A stretch of 64,000 nt of DNA from an uncultured Atopobiaceae bacterium. Lineage in GTDB: Bacteria > Actinomycetota > Coriobacteriia > Coriobacteriales > Atopobiaceae. The stretch spans positions 62,001 to 126,000 of the forward strand of contig CALUNW010000004.1 of NCBI GenBank assembly GCA_944322145.1, written 5' to 3'. The notes below the pieces were generated by a model. The model worked only from the letters and a program-made list of their open reading frames with translations. It had not been told where the DNA came from and made no database searches. Of the stretch, positions 41,628 through 49,788 are shown in pieces. How positions within the stretch are numbered: the stretch's first letter is position 1; every line of letters starts with the position of its first letter. A program made the position numbers and the translations under genes.

Positions 41628-41699
41628 CGCCGCCGGGGTCCGCGCCTAGGAAGCGCGCGTCTGGCAAATCGCCTGTGATATCGATTTCGGCGAGCGGTA

Positions 41700-41727
41700 T
41701 TGCCGGCCTCGACCGTTGTGGTAGAGT
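41700..41727 (+). promoter_or_regulatory. Candidate promoter for the DUF1893 gene
   Basis: TTGCCG (41700-41705), 16-base spacer, TAGAGT (41722-41727); GGGAGG follows at about 41758, before the ATG at 41773. Confidence 0.35.
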
Positions 41728-41772
41728 ACCCGCTGACTTGGATTCACCCACCAATCTGGGAGGATTGAAGAC

Positions 41773-42207
41773 ATGGACGCCACCGACCTCGACCTTGCCC
41801 GAGCCCTGCTCATCGCCGAGAAGGACGCCACCCTCGTCGCCGTGCGCGGAGACGAGATCCACGTCTGCCGCGAGCGTGGCGTCAAGCCGCTCCTCCGCAT
41901 GATCAAGGAGGGCCACAGCCTGCGCGGCTTCGCCGTCGCCGACAAAGTCGTGGGCAAGGCCCCGGCGCTGCTCTACGCCGTGCTGGGCCCCGACGCCGTC
42001 TTCTCCCCCGTCATGTCCTGGACCGGCCGCGCCGTGCTCCTGGCCTCGGGCATCGCGACGAGCTACGACACGCTCGTCCGCCACATCCAGAACCGCGCCA
42101 AGGACGGCCAGTGCCCCATGGACTCCTCCGTCACCAACGTCTGGGAGCCCTACGAGGCCGTCGGCGTCCTGATGGACCGCGCCAGGCAGATGGCCCTGGG
42201 CGTCTAG
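41773..42207 (+). CDS. DUF1893 protein
   Basis: 144 residues matching the DUF1893 layout: an N-terminal LLIAEKDATLVAVRGDEI strand pair, RGVKPLL near 36, ADKVVGKAPALLYAVLG near 56-72 and a C-terminal CPMDSSV near 115. The family is related to cytidine-deaminase-like folds and is common in anaerobes; its function is unknown. The ADKVVGKA and CPMD segments are the best candidates for a metal or ligand site. It is monocistronic, between a terminator and a GAGTAAGAG palindrome. Confidence 0.85.
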   Translation: MDATDLDLARALLIAEKDATLVAVRGDEIHVCRERGVKPLLRMIKEGHSLRGFAVADKVVGKAPALLYAVLGPDAVFSPVMSWTGRAVLLASGIATSYDTLVRHIQNRAKDGQCPMDSSVTNVWEPYEAVGVLMDRARQMALGV

Positions 42208-42225
42208 CCTCGGCCGACAACTCAT

Positions 42226-42291
42226 CGAGTAAGAGCTTTTGACGAGAAACGCGGCTTCACGGCCGCGTTTCTTGCATATCACTCTTACTCG
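42226..42291. repeat. GAGTAAGAG palindrome, copy 3
   Basis: Outer arms CGAGTAAGAG (42226-42235) and CTCTTACTCG (42282-42291), inner arms AAACGCGGC (42247-42255) and GCCGCGTTT (42262-42270). It starts 19 bases after the DUF1893 stop. Confidence 0.8.
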
Positions 42292-42379
42292 GCGACGCCC
42301 CTCATGTGGTTGAACCCAAGCGGGACGCCTCTAAATCAGTCATACTTAACAACAGGCAAACTGACGAGAAGGGCAGACC

Positions 42380-43486
42380 ATGGGCAGATCGGGCGGAGGC
42401 GGAGGCGGCTTCTCCGGCGGGGGTCGCAGCGGCGGGTTCTCGGGCGGCGGCAGGCGCTCCGGAGGCTTCTCCGGCGGCGGCCCGCGCTCCGGTGGTCGCT
42501 CGGGAGGTCGCTCCGGCGGCTTTGGCCCGCGCCCTGCCGGCGGTCCCGCCGGCGGCCCTCCTCCCGGCCCGCGCGGCGGCTACATGCCTCGCCCGAGCTT
42601 CCACATGCCCTTCTTCGGCGGCATGGGAGGCTTCCGTCGCCCCACCGTGGGCATGCCGGTCGCCATGGGCGGCAGCGGATGCGGCTGCGGCGGATGCCTC
42701 GGCGGCCTGCTGGGCATCGTCCTGGCCGCGCTGCTCATCGCGGTGCTGACAACGGGCCTCTCCACCTGCGGCGGAGGAACGGGCGCGTACGGCGACACTG
42801 CCTACGTCACGTCGGGCCAGGCCTCGTCGACCGTCCGCGAGAAGCTCCCCGCCGACGCCGTCAACCGCACCGACTACTACACCGACGAGGACGGCGACTG
42901 GGTCCACGACGCCGGCCGCCTCACGCGCGGCCTCGAGGAGTTCTTCGACAAGACCGGCGTGCAGCCCTACGTCTACATCCTGCCCAACGGCACGAGCACT
43001 TCCACCGCTGAGCTGAGCGCCGCCGCGGAGGAGCTCTACCCGCAGCTCTTCAACGACGAGGGCCACTTCCTGCTCGTCTTCTGCGACGACGGCGCCGGCG
43101 CGTTCAACTGCGGCTACGCCGTGGGGACCGAGGCCTCCTCGATCATGGACGCCGAGGCCCTGAACGTGCTCGCCGACGAGCTCAACGATGCCTACAACAA
43201 TGCCGACACCGACGAGGAGGTGTTCTCCGACGCCTTCGCCGAGACCGCGGACCGCATCATGGCCGCTGCCGAGGACGAGCAGCGCGGACAGACCACCATG
43301 CTCGTCGTGGGAGGAGTGATCCTCGTCATCGCCGTGGGCGGCGCGATCGCCTACGTCGTGAAGCGCCGCAAGGCCAAGCAGGACGAGGAGCAGCAGAGGA
43401 TGGAGGACATCCTCAACACCCCGCTCGAGAAGTTCGGGGACAAGGACGTGGAAGACCTCGCCGACAAGTACGAGGACAAGGACTAG
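42380..43486 (+). CDS. TPM-domain membrane protein with Gly/Ser/Arg-rich N-terminus
   Basis: 368 residues. The first ~75 are Gly/Ser/Arg/Pro repeats (SGGG(R)SGGF units). A short Gly/Cys segment (GCGCGGCLGG) leads into TM1 (about 112-130). Residues about 150-290 form an extracytoplasmic TPM-like domain (PYVYILPNG, FLLVFCDDG, AFAETADRI). TM2 (about 312-332) and a charged cytosolic tail (LEKFGDKDVEDLADKY) close the protein. The PspA gene follows 14 bases after the stop, so the two form an envelope-stress operon, this protein probably sensing or anchoring at the membrane. AGAAGGGCAG precedes the ATG. Enzymatic activity of the TPM part is not established. Confidence 0.7.
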   Translation: MGRSGGGGGGFSGGGRSGGFSGGGRRSGGFSGGGPRSGGRSGGRSGGFGPRPAGGPAGGPPPGPRGGYMPRPSFHMPFFGGMGGFRRPTVGMPVAMGGSGCGCGGCLGGLLGIVLAALLIAVLTTGLSTCGGGTGAYGDTAYVTSGQASSTVREKLPADAVNRTDYYTDEDGDWVHDAGRLTRGLEEFFDKTGVQPYVYILPNGTSTSTAELSAAAEELYPQLFNDEGHFLLVFCDDGAGAFNCGYAVGTEASSIMDAEALNVLADELNDAYNNADTDEEVFSDAFAETADRIMAAAEDEQRGQTTMLVVGGVILVIAVGGAIAYVVKRRKAKQDEEQQRMEDILNTPLEKFGDKDVEDLADKYEDKD

Positions 43487-43500
43487 GAAGGAACTGAGCC

Positions 43501-44181
43501 ATGGGCATTCTGGACCGCTTCGCCACCATCGTGAAGGCCAACATCAACGAGCTGCTCGAGAAGGCCGAGGACCCGGCCAAGATGGTCGACCAGTACCTCG
43601 TCGACCTCACCGAGTCCCTCGCGGAGGTCAAGCGCGAGACCGCCGGCGTCATGGCCGAGGAGGCCCGCACCAAGCGCGCCGCCGACGCCAACGCCGAGGA
43701 GGTCGCCCGCATGGAAGACCTCGCCAAGAAGGCGCTCAAGGCCGGCAATGAGGGCGACGCGCGCGTCTTCCTCGCCAAGAAGCAGAAGCTCGAGACGACC
43801 GGCGCCGAGCTCCAGAAGGCCGCCGACGCCGCCAAGGCCAACGCCGACAAGATGCGCCAGATGCACGACAAGCTCGTGAACGACATCGAGGACCTCAAGG
43901 CTCGTCGCGAGACCATCAAGGCCAAGATGGCCGTCGCCAAGACCCAGGAGAAGGTTGCCGGCTACACCTCCGGCGCCGACAAGGCCGAGAGCGCCATCGA
44001 GGCGTTCAACCGCATGGAGGAGAAGGCGGACAAGATGCTGGACACGGCCGACGCCATGGCCGAGCTCTCCTCTGAGCCGGTCGACGACGCCGAGACCCTC
44101 GCCGAGAAGTACGCCGGCGCTGCCGACAGCGCCGCGGTGGACGACGAGCTCGCCCGCCTGAAGGCCGAGATGGGCCTGTAG
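43501..44181 (+). CDS. pspA: PspA/IM30 (Vipp1) family protein
   Basis: 226 residues, almost entirely helical. The N-terminal amphipathic helix (MGILDRFATIVKANINELL) binds membranes. The long coiled-coil hairpin (about 25-145) and the final helices build ESCRT-III-like rods that protect the inner membrane. The family signature EDPAKMVDQYLVDL is at about 22-35. It is the second gene after the TPM protein. The very strong codon bias suggests abundance. A large nested hairpin follows and probably ends the transcript. Confidence 0.9.
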   Translation: MGILDRFATIVKANINELLEKAEDPAKMVDQYLVDLTESLAEVKRETAGVMAEEARTKRAADANAEEVARMEDLAKKALKAGNEGDARVFLAKKQKLETTGAELQKAADAAKANADKMRQMHDKLVNDIEDLKARRETIKAKMAVAKTQEKVAGYTSGADKAESAIEAFNRMEEKADKMLDTADAMAELSSEPVDDAETLAEKYAGAADSAAVDDELARLKAEMGL

Positions 44182-44185
44182 CACG

Positions 44186-44326
44186 GGCGCGTGACAATCA
44201 GGACAGGTTGGATTGTCACATCCGGCATATCTGCACCAAAGCGGGGCGGACGCAGGCGTCCGCCCCGCTGCTTTATGGCTTGCGCCGAAGATGTGACAAT
44301 CGAACCCGTCCTGATTGTCACGCGCC
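44186..44326. repeat. Nested GACAATCAGGAC palindrome with internal GC hairpin
   Basis: Outer 19-bp perfect arms (44186-44204 with 44308-44326, GGCGCGTGACAATCAGGAC and its complement), second 11-bp arms (44211-44221 with 44291-44301), and a central GC hairpin (44241-44253 with 44256-44268, GCGGGGCGGACGC and its complement) followed by TGCTTTAT. The central part can terminate pspA. The right outer arm contains the TGA stop (44318-44320, minus strand) of the next gene. Confidence 0.85.
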
Positions 44327-44608
44327 GGACAGCGTGGTCCAGATGGCGAGAAGGCCAAAGATCACGATGCCGAGAAACACGACGTAGATGCAGCCGATCG
44401 TGAGGCCGGCCTTGAGCGCGCCGAGCGCCAGCCAGATGCGCTCTTTGGTGGTGAGCTCCACGGGCGGACGGCGCTCGCGCCGCTCGAACGGGCGCACGCT
44501 CCCCCGCTGCGGCGCATGTCCCAGAAGCGACGGCCGCTCCACCGCCGACATGTCGGCGATGACGCGGCCGTCGTCCTCGAAGTCGTCTGTCCGGCGCCTC
44601 GAAGCCAC
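44318..44608 (-). CDS. Small single-TM membrane protein downstream of oppF
   Basis: 96 residues. The N-terminal ~60 are charged and Arg-rich (cytosolic), then ELTTKERIWLALGALKAG leads into one TM helix (about 72-92) and ends SGA. GTG 44608 has AGGA upstream and lies 10 bases after the oppF stop, so it is the last gene of the opp transcript. No family recognised. Its stop codon comes from the palindrome at 44186-44326. Confidence 0.55.
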   Translation of the reverse strand: MASRRRTDDFEDDGRVIADMSAVERPSLLGHAPQRGSVRPFERRERRPPVELTTKERIWLALGALKAGLTIGCIYVVFLGIVIFGLLAIWTTLSGA

Positions 44609-44618
44609 GGGTCCTGCG

Positions 44619-45650
44619 CTAGTCGTAGAGGTGGCAGGACACGAAGTGGCCGGGCTCGAGCTCCTTCTGCTCGGGCGCGACCTCCTTGCAGCAGTCCTTG
44701 GCAAACGGGCAGCGAGTGTGGAACTTGCAGCCCTTGGGCGGGTTCGCCGGCGAGGGGATGGAGCCCTCGAGCACGATGCGGTTCTGCTTGGCCTTGGGGT
44801 CCGGGATGGGGATGGCCGAGAAGAGCGCCTTGGTGTAGGGGTGCAGCGGGTTCTTGAAGATGTCGGCTGTCATGCCGTACTCGACCATGCCGCCGAGGTA
44901 CATGACGCCCACCGCGTCGGAGATGTGCTCGACGACGGAGAGGTCGTGGCTGATGAAGAGGTAGGTGAGCCCGCGCTCCTCCTGCAGGTCGTGCAGGAGG
45001 TTGATGATCTGCGCCTGGATGGACACGTCAAGGGCGGAGACGGGCTCGTCGCAGACGATGAACTCGGGGTTCAGGGCGAGGGCGCGCGCGATGCAGATGC
45101 GCTGGCGCTGGCCGCCGGAGAACTCGTGCGGGTAGCGCATCTTGTGGTACGGCTGCAGGCCACACTCCTCCATGACCTTCTCGATGTAGTCGTCGAACTC
45201 GTCCTTGGGCACGAGGTTGTGCTCGCGGACGGCCTCGCCCACGATCTCGGAGATCGGGAGGCGCGGCGAGAGGCTCGAGTACGGGTCCTGGAAGATGATC
45301 TGCATCTTGGTGCGCGCGTCGTGGAGCTCCTTGGCGTTCAGGCTGTAGACCTCGCGGCCGTTGAAGAGCACGTCGCCGCCGGTCTTCTCGCCGGCGAGGC
45401 GCAGGATGGTGCGGCCCGTGGTGGACTTGCCGCAGCCGGACTCGCCCACGAGGCCCATGGTGTGGCCGCGGCGCAGCTTGAAGGACACGCCGTCGACGGC
45501 CTTCACGTAGCCCTGGGTACGGTTGAACATGCCGCCCTTGATCGGGAAGTACTTCTTGAGATCGTTGACCTCGAGGATGATGTCCTCGGTGCCGGGGGCC
45601 GCGGGGGCCTTCGTGGACGTGACGTCCACAGTCGTGTTCGTGGATGCCAT
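44619..45650 (-). CDS. oppF: Oligopeptide ABC transporter ATP-binding protein
   Basis: 343 residues. Walker [10 protein letters not shown] near 72, Q-loop [11 protein letters not shown] near 122, signature FSGGQRQR near 173, Walker B FIVCDEP near 194, switch histidine in ISHDLSVV. It has the C-terminal OppD/F domain with four cysteine-like ligands ([14 protein letters not shown]) seen in Fe-S-binding OppD/F proteins. It couples ATP hydrolysis to peptide import. The ATG overlaps the oppD stop by one base (TAATG). Confidence 0.93.
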   Translation of the reverse strand: MASTNTTVDVTSTKAPAAPGTEDIILEVNDLKKYFPIKGGMFNRTQGYVKAVDGVSFKLRRGHTMGLVGESGCGKSTTGRTILRLAGEKTGGDVLFNGREVYSLNAKELHDARTKMQIIFQDPYSSLSPRLPISEIVGEAVREHNLVPKDEFDDYIEKVMEECGLQPYHKMRYPHEFSGGQRQRICIARALALNPEFIVCDEPVSALDVSIQAQIINLLHDLQEERGLTYLFISHDLSVVEHISDAVGVMYLGGMVEYGMTADIFKNPLHPYTKALFSAIPIPDPKAKQNRIVLEGSIPSPANPPKGCKFHTRCPFAKDCCKEVAPEQKELEPGHFVSCHLYD

Positions 45651-46876
45651 TACTTGTCCTCCCCCTCGGCGCCCGTGCCGGAGATGAGGTCGTCGAGAAC
45701 CGCGGCGGTCTCGTTGGCGGCCTCGGCCGTGGCGTTGTCGTAGTAGCGGTAGCAGCTCACCTCGTGCGTGGGCGACAGGCGCACCATGTGCGGGTACTCG
45801 CCGGAGCACGCCTTGACGCAGAGCTCGCAGCGGTCCTTGAAGTAGCAGTAGTTGGGCATGTTGACCGGGTTGGGGACCTTGCCCGGGATGGAGTAGAGGC
45901 GCTCCACCTTCTTGCCCACGACCGGCTTGGAGGCCATGAGGCCGATGGTGTAGGGGTGGGCCGGGTGGTCGAAGATCTCCTCGGCGGTGCCCTTCTCGAC
46001 GATGCGGCCCGCGTACATGACCACGACGTAGTCCGCCATCTCGGCCACGACGCCCAGGTCGTGGGTGACGAGGATGATCGAGGAGTTGATCTTGTCCTTG
46101 AGCGAGCGGAGAAGGTCGAGGATCTGCGCCTGGATCGTCACGTCGAGGGCCGTGGTGGGCTCGTCGGCGATGATGATGCGCGGGTTGCAGGCGAGCGCGA
46201 TGGCGATCATGATGCGCTGGCGCATGCCGCCGGAGAGCTCGTGCGGGTACATCCCGTAGACGCCCTCGGAGTTGGCGATGCCGACGGTCTCGATCATCTC
46301 GATCGCGCGGGCCTTGATCTGCTCGGGGCTCCAGTCCTTGCCGTCGTGGAGGGCGATGACCTCCTCGATCTGCTCGCCCACCTTGAAGACGGGGTTGAGC
46401 GAGGTCATGGGCTCCTGGTAGATCATCGAGACCTCGGAGCCGCGGATCTTCTGCATGGCCTCCTCGGGGGCCTTGGTCACGTCGATGGCGTGGTCGCCGA
46501 GATTGAGGCGGATCGAGCCGCCGGTGACCTGGCCCTGCGGGCGCTGCAGGAGCTGGATGAGCGAGAGGCACGTGACGGACTTGCCGCAGCCGGACTCGCC
46601 GACCACGCCCACCGTCTTGCCCACTGGCACCTCGTAGGTGACGCCGTCGACGGACTTGACGACGCCGGTGTCGGTGAAGAAGCAGGTGTGCAGGTCGTCG
46701 AACTCGACAGCGTTGGCCGGGTTCTTCATCTCGCACGCGTACTCGGAGGGATCGACGTTCTTGCGCTTGCGCAGCTTCTCGTAGCCCTCGGTGATCTTGC
46801 GGTTCTCCTTGGAGATGCGACGGGACTCCTTCGCGGAAAGGTAGCCCGCCTCCTTCTTCTTATCAGATCCAAACAT
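45650..46876 (-). CDS. oppD: Oligopeptide ABC transporter ATP-binding protein
   Basis: 408 residues, about 60 longer than usual because of an N-terminal charged extension (SDKKKEAGYLSAKESRRISKENRK, cut into two basic stretches) ahead of the ATPase core. Walker [10 protein letters not shown] near 97, LSGGMRQR near 217, Walker B IIADEPTTALD near 240, TIQAQIL. The C-terminal OppD_C part has the cysteine cluster YCYFKDRCELCVKACSG. It heterodimerises with OppF. There is a 13-base gap to oppC. Confidence 0.92.
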   Translation of the reverse strand: MFGSDKKKEAGYLSAKESRRISKENRKITEGYEKLRKRKNVDPSEYACEMKNPANAVEFDDLHTCFFTDTGVVKSVDGVTYEVPVGKTVGVVGESGCGKSVTCLSLIQLLQRPQGQVTGGSIRLNLGDHAIDVTKAPEEAMQKIRGSEVSMIYQEPMTSLNPVFKVGEQIEEVIALHDGKDWSPEQIKARAIEMIETVGIANSEGVYGMYPHELSGGMRQRIMIAIALACNPRIIIADEPTTALDVTIQAQILDLLRSLKDKINSSIILVTHDLGVVAEMADYVVVMYAGRIVEKGTAEEIFDHPAHPYTIGLMASKPVVGKKVERLYSIPGKVPNPVNMPNYCYFKDRCELCVKACSGEYPHMVRLSPTHEVSCYRYYDNATAEAANETAAVLDDLISGTGAEGEDK

Positions 46877-46889
46877 TGGCTACCCCTCC

Positions 46890-48578
46890 CTAGCGGTTCA
46901 TCTTCGGGTCGAAGGCGTCACGCAGGCCGTCGCCCACGAAGTTGAAGCCCAGGACGGCGAGGAGCAGGCAGATGCCGGCGGGAATCCAGATGAACCAGTA
47001 ATTGGTCATGACGAAGGCGTTGTTGACGTCAGAGATGATGTTGCCCCAGGAGGCGAACGGGAACTTGACGCCCAGGCCGAGGAACGAGAGCGTGGCCTCG
47101 GTGATGATCGTGGAGCCCAGGCTCATGGTGCAGGAGACGATGAGCTGCGGCATGACGTTGGGGATGAGGTGGCGAATGATGCGGTGCGGGACCGTGATGC
47201 CCGTGGCCTCGGTGGCGAGCATGAACTCCTGCTCGCGCAGGGACAGGATCTGGCCGCGCACGAGGCGGGCGATGCCAGGCCAGGACAGGAAGCCGAGGAT
47301 GAGCATGAGGTAGATCATGCGGATCCACGGGTCGAGGCGCATGGCGTCCATCGCCGAGCCGAGGATGATGATGATCGGCATCGAGGGCAGGCAGTAGAAG
47401 ATGTCGACGATGCGCATGATCAGGTTGTCGACCCAGCCGCCGAAGTAGCCGGAGATGCCGCCCATGATGACGCCCAGGCCGGCGGCGATGAAGACGACGA
47501 TGAAGCCGATGATCAGCGAGACGCGGCCGCCGTACATGAGGCGGGTGAGCATGTCCATGCCGTTGCCGTCCGTGCCGAGCCAGTGCTCGAGCGAGGGGCT
47601 CGCGTAGCGGTCGTAGACCATGTTCTCGGTGGTCTCGGTGACGTTGTAGACCTTGGAGTAGGCGTCGTAGTCGATCGAGTAGGAGTGCTCGGCGCCCGCC
47701 TCGTCGGTGTAGACGACCTCGGACGCGTCGGCGTCGATGGCGGTGAGCAGGGCCTCGCGCAGGTCGTCGGGGATGACGGTGTTGCCGTCGGAGGCGGAGA
47801 TGACAAACGGGCTCACCATGGCGACGGTGGCGCCGGAGCCGTCCATCACGTTGCCGGACTCGTCGAAGGTGTAGCTGGCGCCGTCGGCGGCGAAGGTGTT
47901 GCCGGCGGCCTCGGCCTCGGCGGCCTCGTCGGCGGCGTCGCCCTCGTCGCTCTCGACGACGACGGTGCCGTCCTCGGTGACCTCGGGGGCGTCCTCGGCG
48001 GGGGCGTCCTCGGTCGCGTTGGCGGCGGAGATGGCCGTGATGGCGGCGATCTGGAAGTCGAACGACGGGGCCGTCATGCCGGCCGGCACGCTCACCACGT
48101 AGGTGGAGGCGTAGGCCACGGTCGCGCCGCCCGTGCTGAACGTGTAGAGGTCGGGGGCCGGCTGCTCGATCGTGTAGGTCACGCCGTCGCGCTCGAAGGA
48201 CGCGGCGCCCTCGTTGATGGCGGTGTTGGCGTTGGCCTGGACCAGGGCGCCGAACTCGGCGTCGGGGGCCGCGGTGTAGCGGCGCGTGGTGGTCTCGGTG
48301 ATGCCGGCGTACTGGGTGTTGAGCTGCGTGGTGGTGGAGAAGGTCTCGTCCTGTCCGTAGGGGCTGATGACGCCGCCCAGGAACGAGAACAGGAACATCA
48401 CCACGAGGATGACGAGACCCACGACGGCCAGGCGGTTGCGGAAGAAGCGCTTGGCGATGAGGGCGCCCGGGGAGAGCACCTTCACGCGGCGGTCGTCGTT
48501 GAGGGAGTACTGCTGGTCGTCGTTCTTCTCGACCTGATCGTTCTTCTCGGCGGGCATGCCGTTCTTGGAATCGCTCAT
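46890..48578 (-). CDS. oppC: Oligopeptide ABC transporter permease with a large extracytoplasmic insert
   Basis: 562 residues against the usual 300-350. A basic cytosolic tail precedes TM1 (about 50-70). An acidic, Ala/Thr/Glu-rich insert of about 230 residues (about 78-310) follows and contains two similar blocks (SFERDGVTYTIEQPAPDLYTF and TFAADGASYTFDESGN-type). The remaining five TM helices and the EAA loop (TEATGITVPHRIIRHLIPN near 455) are normal. The insert lies outside the membrane and might help capture peptides or bind OppA. It overlaps nothing; oppB ends 18 bases upstream. Confidence 0.88.
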   Translation of the reverse strand: MSDSKNGMPAEKNDQVEKNDDQQYSLNDDRRVKVLSPGALIAKRFFRNRLAVVGLVILVVMFLFSFLGGVISPYGQDETFSTTTQLNTQYAGITETTTRRYTAAPDAEFGALVQANANTAINEGAASFERDGVTYTIEQPAPDLYTFSTGGATVAYASTYVVSVPAGMTAPSFDFQIAAITAISAANATEDAPAEDAPEVTEDGTVVVESDEGDAADEAAEAEAAGNTFAADGASYTFDESGNVMDGSGATVAMVSPFVISASDGNTVIPDDLREALLTAIDADASEVVYTDEAGAEHSYSIDYDAYSKVYNVTETTENMVYDRYASPSLEHWLGTDGNGMDMLTRLMYGGRVSLIIGFIVVFIAAGLGVIMGGISGYFGGWVDNLIMRIVDIFYCLPSMPIIIILGSAMDAMRLDPWIRMIYLMLILGFLSWPGIARLVRGQILSLREQEFMLATEATGITVPHRIIRHLIPNVMPQLIVSCTMSLGSTIITEATLSFLGLGVKFPFASWGNIISDVNNAFVMTNYWFIWIPAGICLLLAVLGFNFVGDGLRDAFDPKMNR

Positions 48579-48595
48579 GAGTTACACCCGCCTTC

Positions 48596-49582
48596 CTAGG
48601 AGATGCGAACGCGGGGGTCGACCACCGCGTAGAGGATGTCGGTCAGGAGGTTGGAAAGAAGCGTGATGACGGCGATGAAGGTCAGGAAGAACATCGTGTA
48701 GGGGATGTCGCCTGCCGTCATGGCCTGGTAGGACGTGTAGCCCGTGCCCGGGATCATGAACAGCGTCTCGGTGATGAGGGCGCCCGAGAAAAGGCCGGGC
48801 AGCGAGCCGCCGATGACGGTCACGAGCGGGATGAGCGTGTTGCGGAAAGCGTGCTTGTAGATGACCTTGTGCTCGGGCAGGCCCTTGGTGCGCGCCGTGC
48901 GGATGTAGTCGGCGTTCAAGACCTCGAGCATGTTGGTGCGCGTGTAGCGCATCAGCGAGCCGATCTGGATCACCGTGAGCGTCACGACGGGCATCACCAT
49001 GTGGTTGACCATGTCGAGCGCCTGGCCGACGGCATCGAGCTGGGCGAAGTCGCGGCCCATGAGGCCGTAGAGGTCAAACCAGCCGAGGCCGACGGAGAAG
49101 ACCAGCTTGAGCAGGGTCGCAAAGAAGAAGGTGGGCAGCGAGATGCCCGCGAGCGCGACGGCGGAGATGATGTAGTCGCCCTTGGAGTACTGGTGCGTGG
49201 CGGCGAAGATGCCCAGGGGCACCGCGATGGCCGTTGAGAACACGAAGGCGAGGCCGCCCATGGCAAAGGAGATGCCGATCGTGTTGTAGAACTCGGTCAG
49301 CACCGGCACGTTGAACTTCCAGGAGTCGCCGAAGTTGCCGGTGAGGAAGTCGCCCAGCCAGGTGACGTAGCCGATGGGGACCGGCAGGTCCAGGCCGTAC
49401 TGGGCGTTGAGCTGCGCGAGCCACTCCTCATAGGGCTTGGCGCCGGGGGCCTGGGAGAGCTGCATGGCCATGGTCTCCACGTAGGAGGACGGCAGCGCGC
49501 GCATCAGGCCGTAGATGATGAAGGTCACGCAGAACAAGATGATGACCGAGATTCCGATGCGCTTGGCGATATAGGTTCTCAC
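48596..49582 (-). CDS. oppB: Oligopeptide ABC transporter permease
   Basis: 328 residues if started at GTG 49582, which gives the typical OppB opening RTYIAKRIGISVIILF and has AGGAG 10 bases upstream. ATG 49606 would add eight residues but lacks an RBS. Six TM helices; the EAA loop is RTARTKGLPEHKVIYKHAFRN near 225-245, which contacts OppD/F. OppB and OppC form the peptide channel. Confidence 0.9.
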   Translation of the reverse strand: MRTYIAKRIGISVIILFCVTFIIYGLMRALPSSYVETMAMQLSQAPGAKPYEEWLAQLNAQYGLDLPVPIGYVTWLGDFLTGNFGDSWKFNVPVLTEFYNTIGISFAMGGLAFVFSTAIAVPLGIFAATHQYSKGDYIISAVALAGISLPTFFFATLLKLVFSVGLGWFDLYGLMGRDFAQLDAVGQALDMVNHMVMPVVTLTVIQIGSLMRYTRTNMLEVLNADYIRTARTKGLPEHKVIYKHAFRNTLIPLVTVIGGSLPGLFSGALITETLFMIPGTGYTSYQAMTAGDIPYTMFFLTFIAVITLLSNLLTDILYAVVDPRVRIS

Positions 49583-49731
49583 GTCGCAAACGCTCCTCTC
49601 ACTCATGCCCGCGTGCGGGCGGGCAGAAGAGACCCCTTTTCTGCGCTGGAAGGCGCAGGCTCCTTATGCTCCCAGCGCGGGAAGGAGGTCTCTAATCCAA
49701 CAGGGAAGGCTCCCCCCTCAGCTAAGCGGCG

Positions 49732-49760
49732 GGGCGCGACGGCTCATCGCCGCCGCGCCC
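49732..49760 (-). terminator. Hairpin between oppA and oppB
   Basis: GGGCGCGACGGC (49732-49743) pairs with GCCGCCGCGCCC (49749-49760) with one mismatch and a 5-base loop, 29 bases after the oppA stop. There is no T tract. It probably attenuates transcription or stabilises oppA mRNA, so the binding protein is made in excess over the permeases. Confidence 0.5.
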
Positions 49761-49788
49761 AACCCGTCTTAGCTTGGGAAAGACTGAA

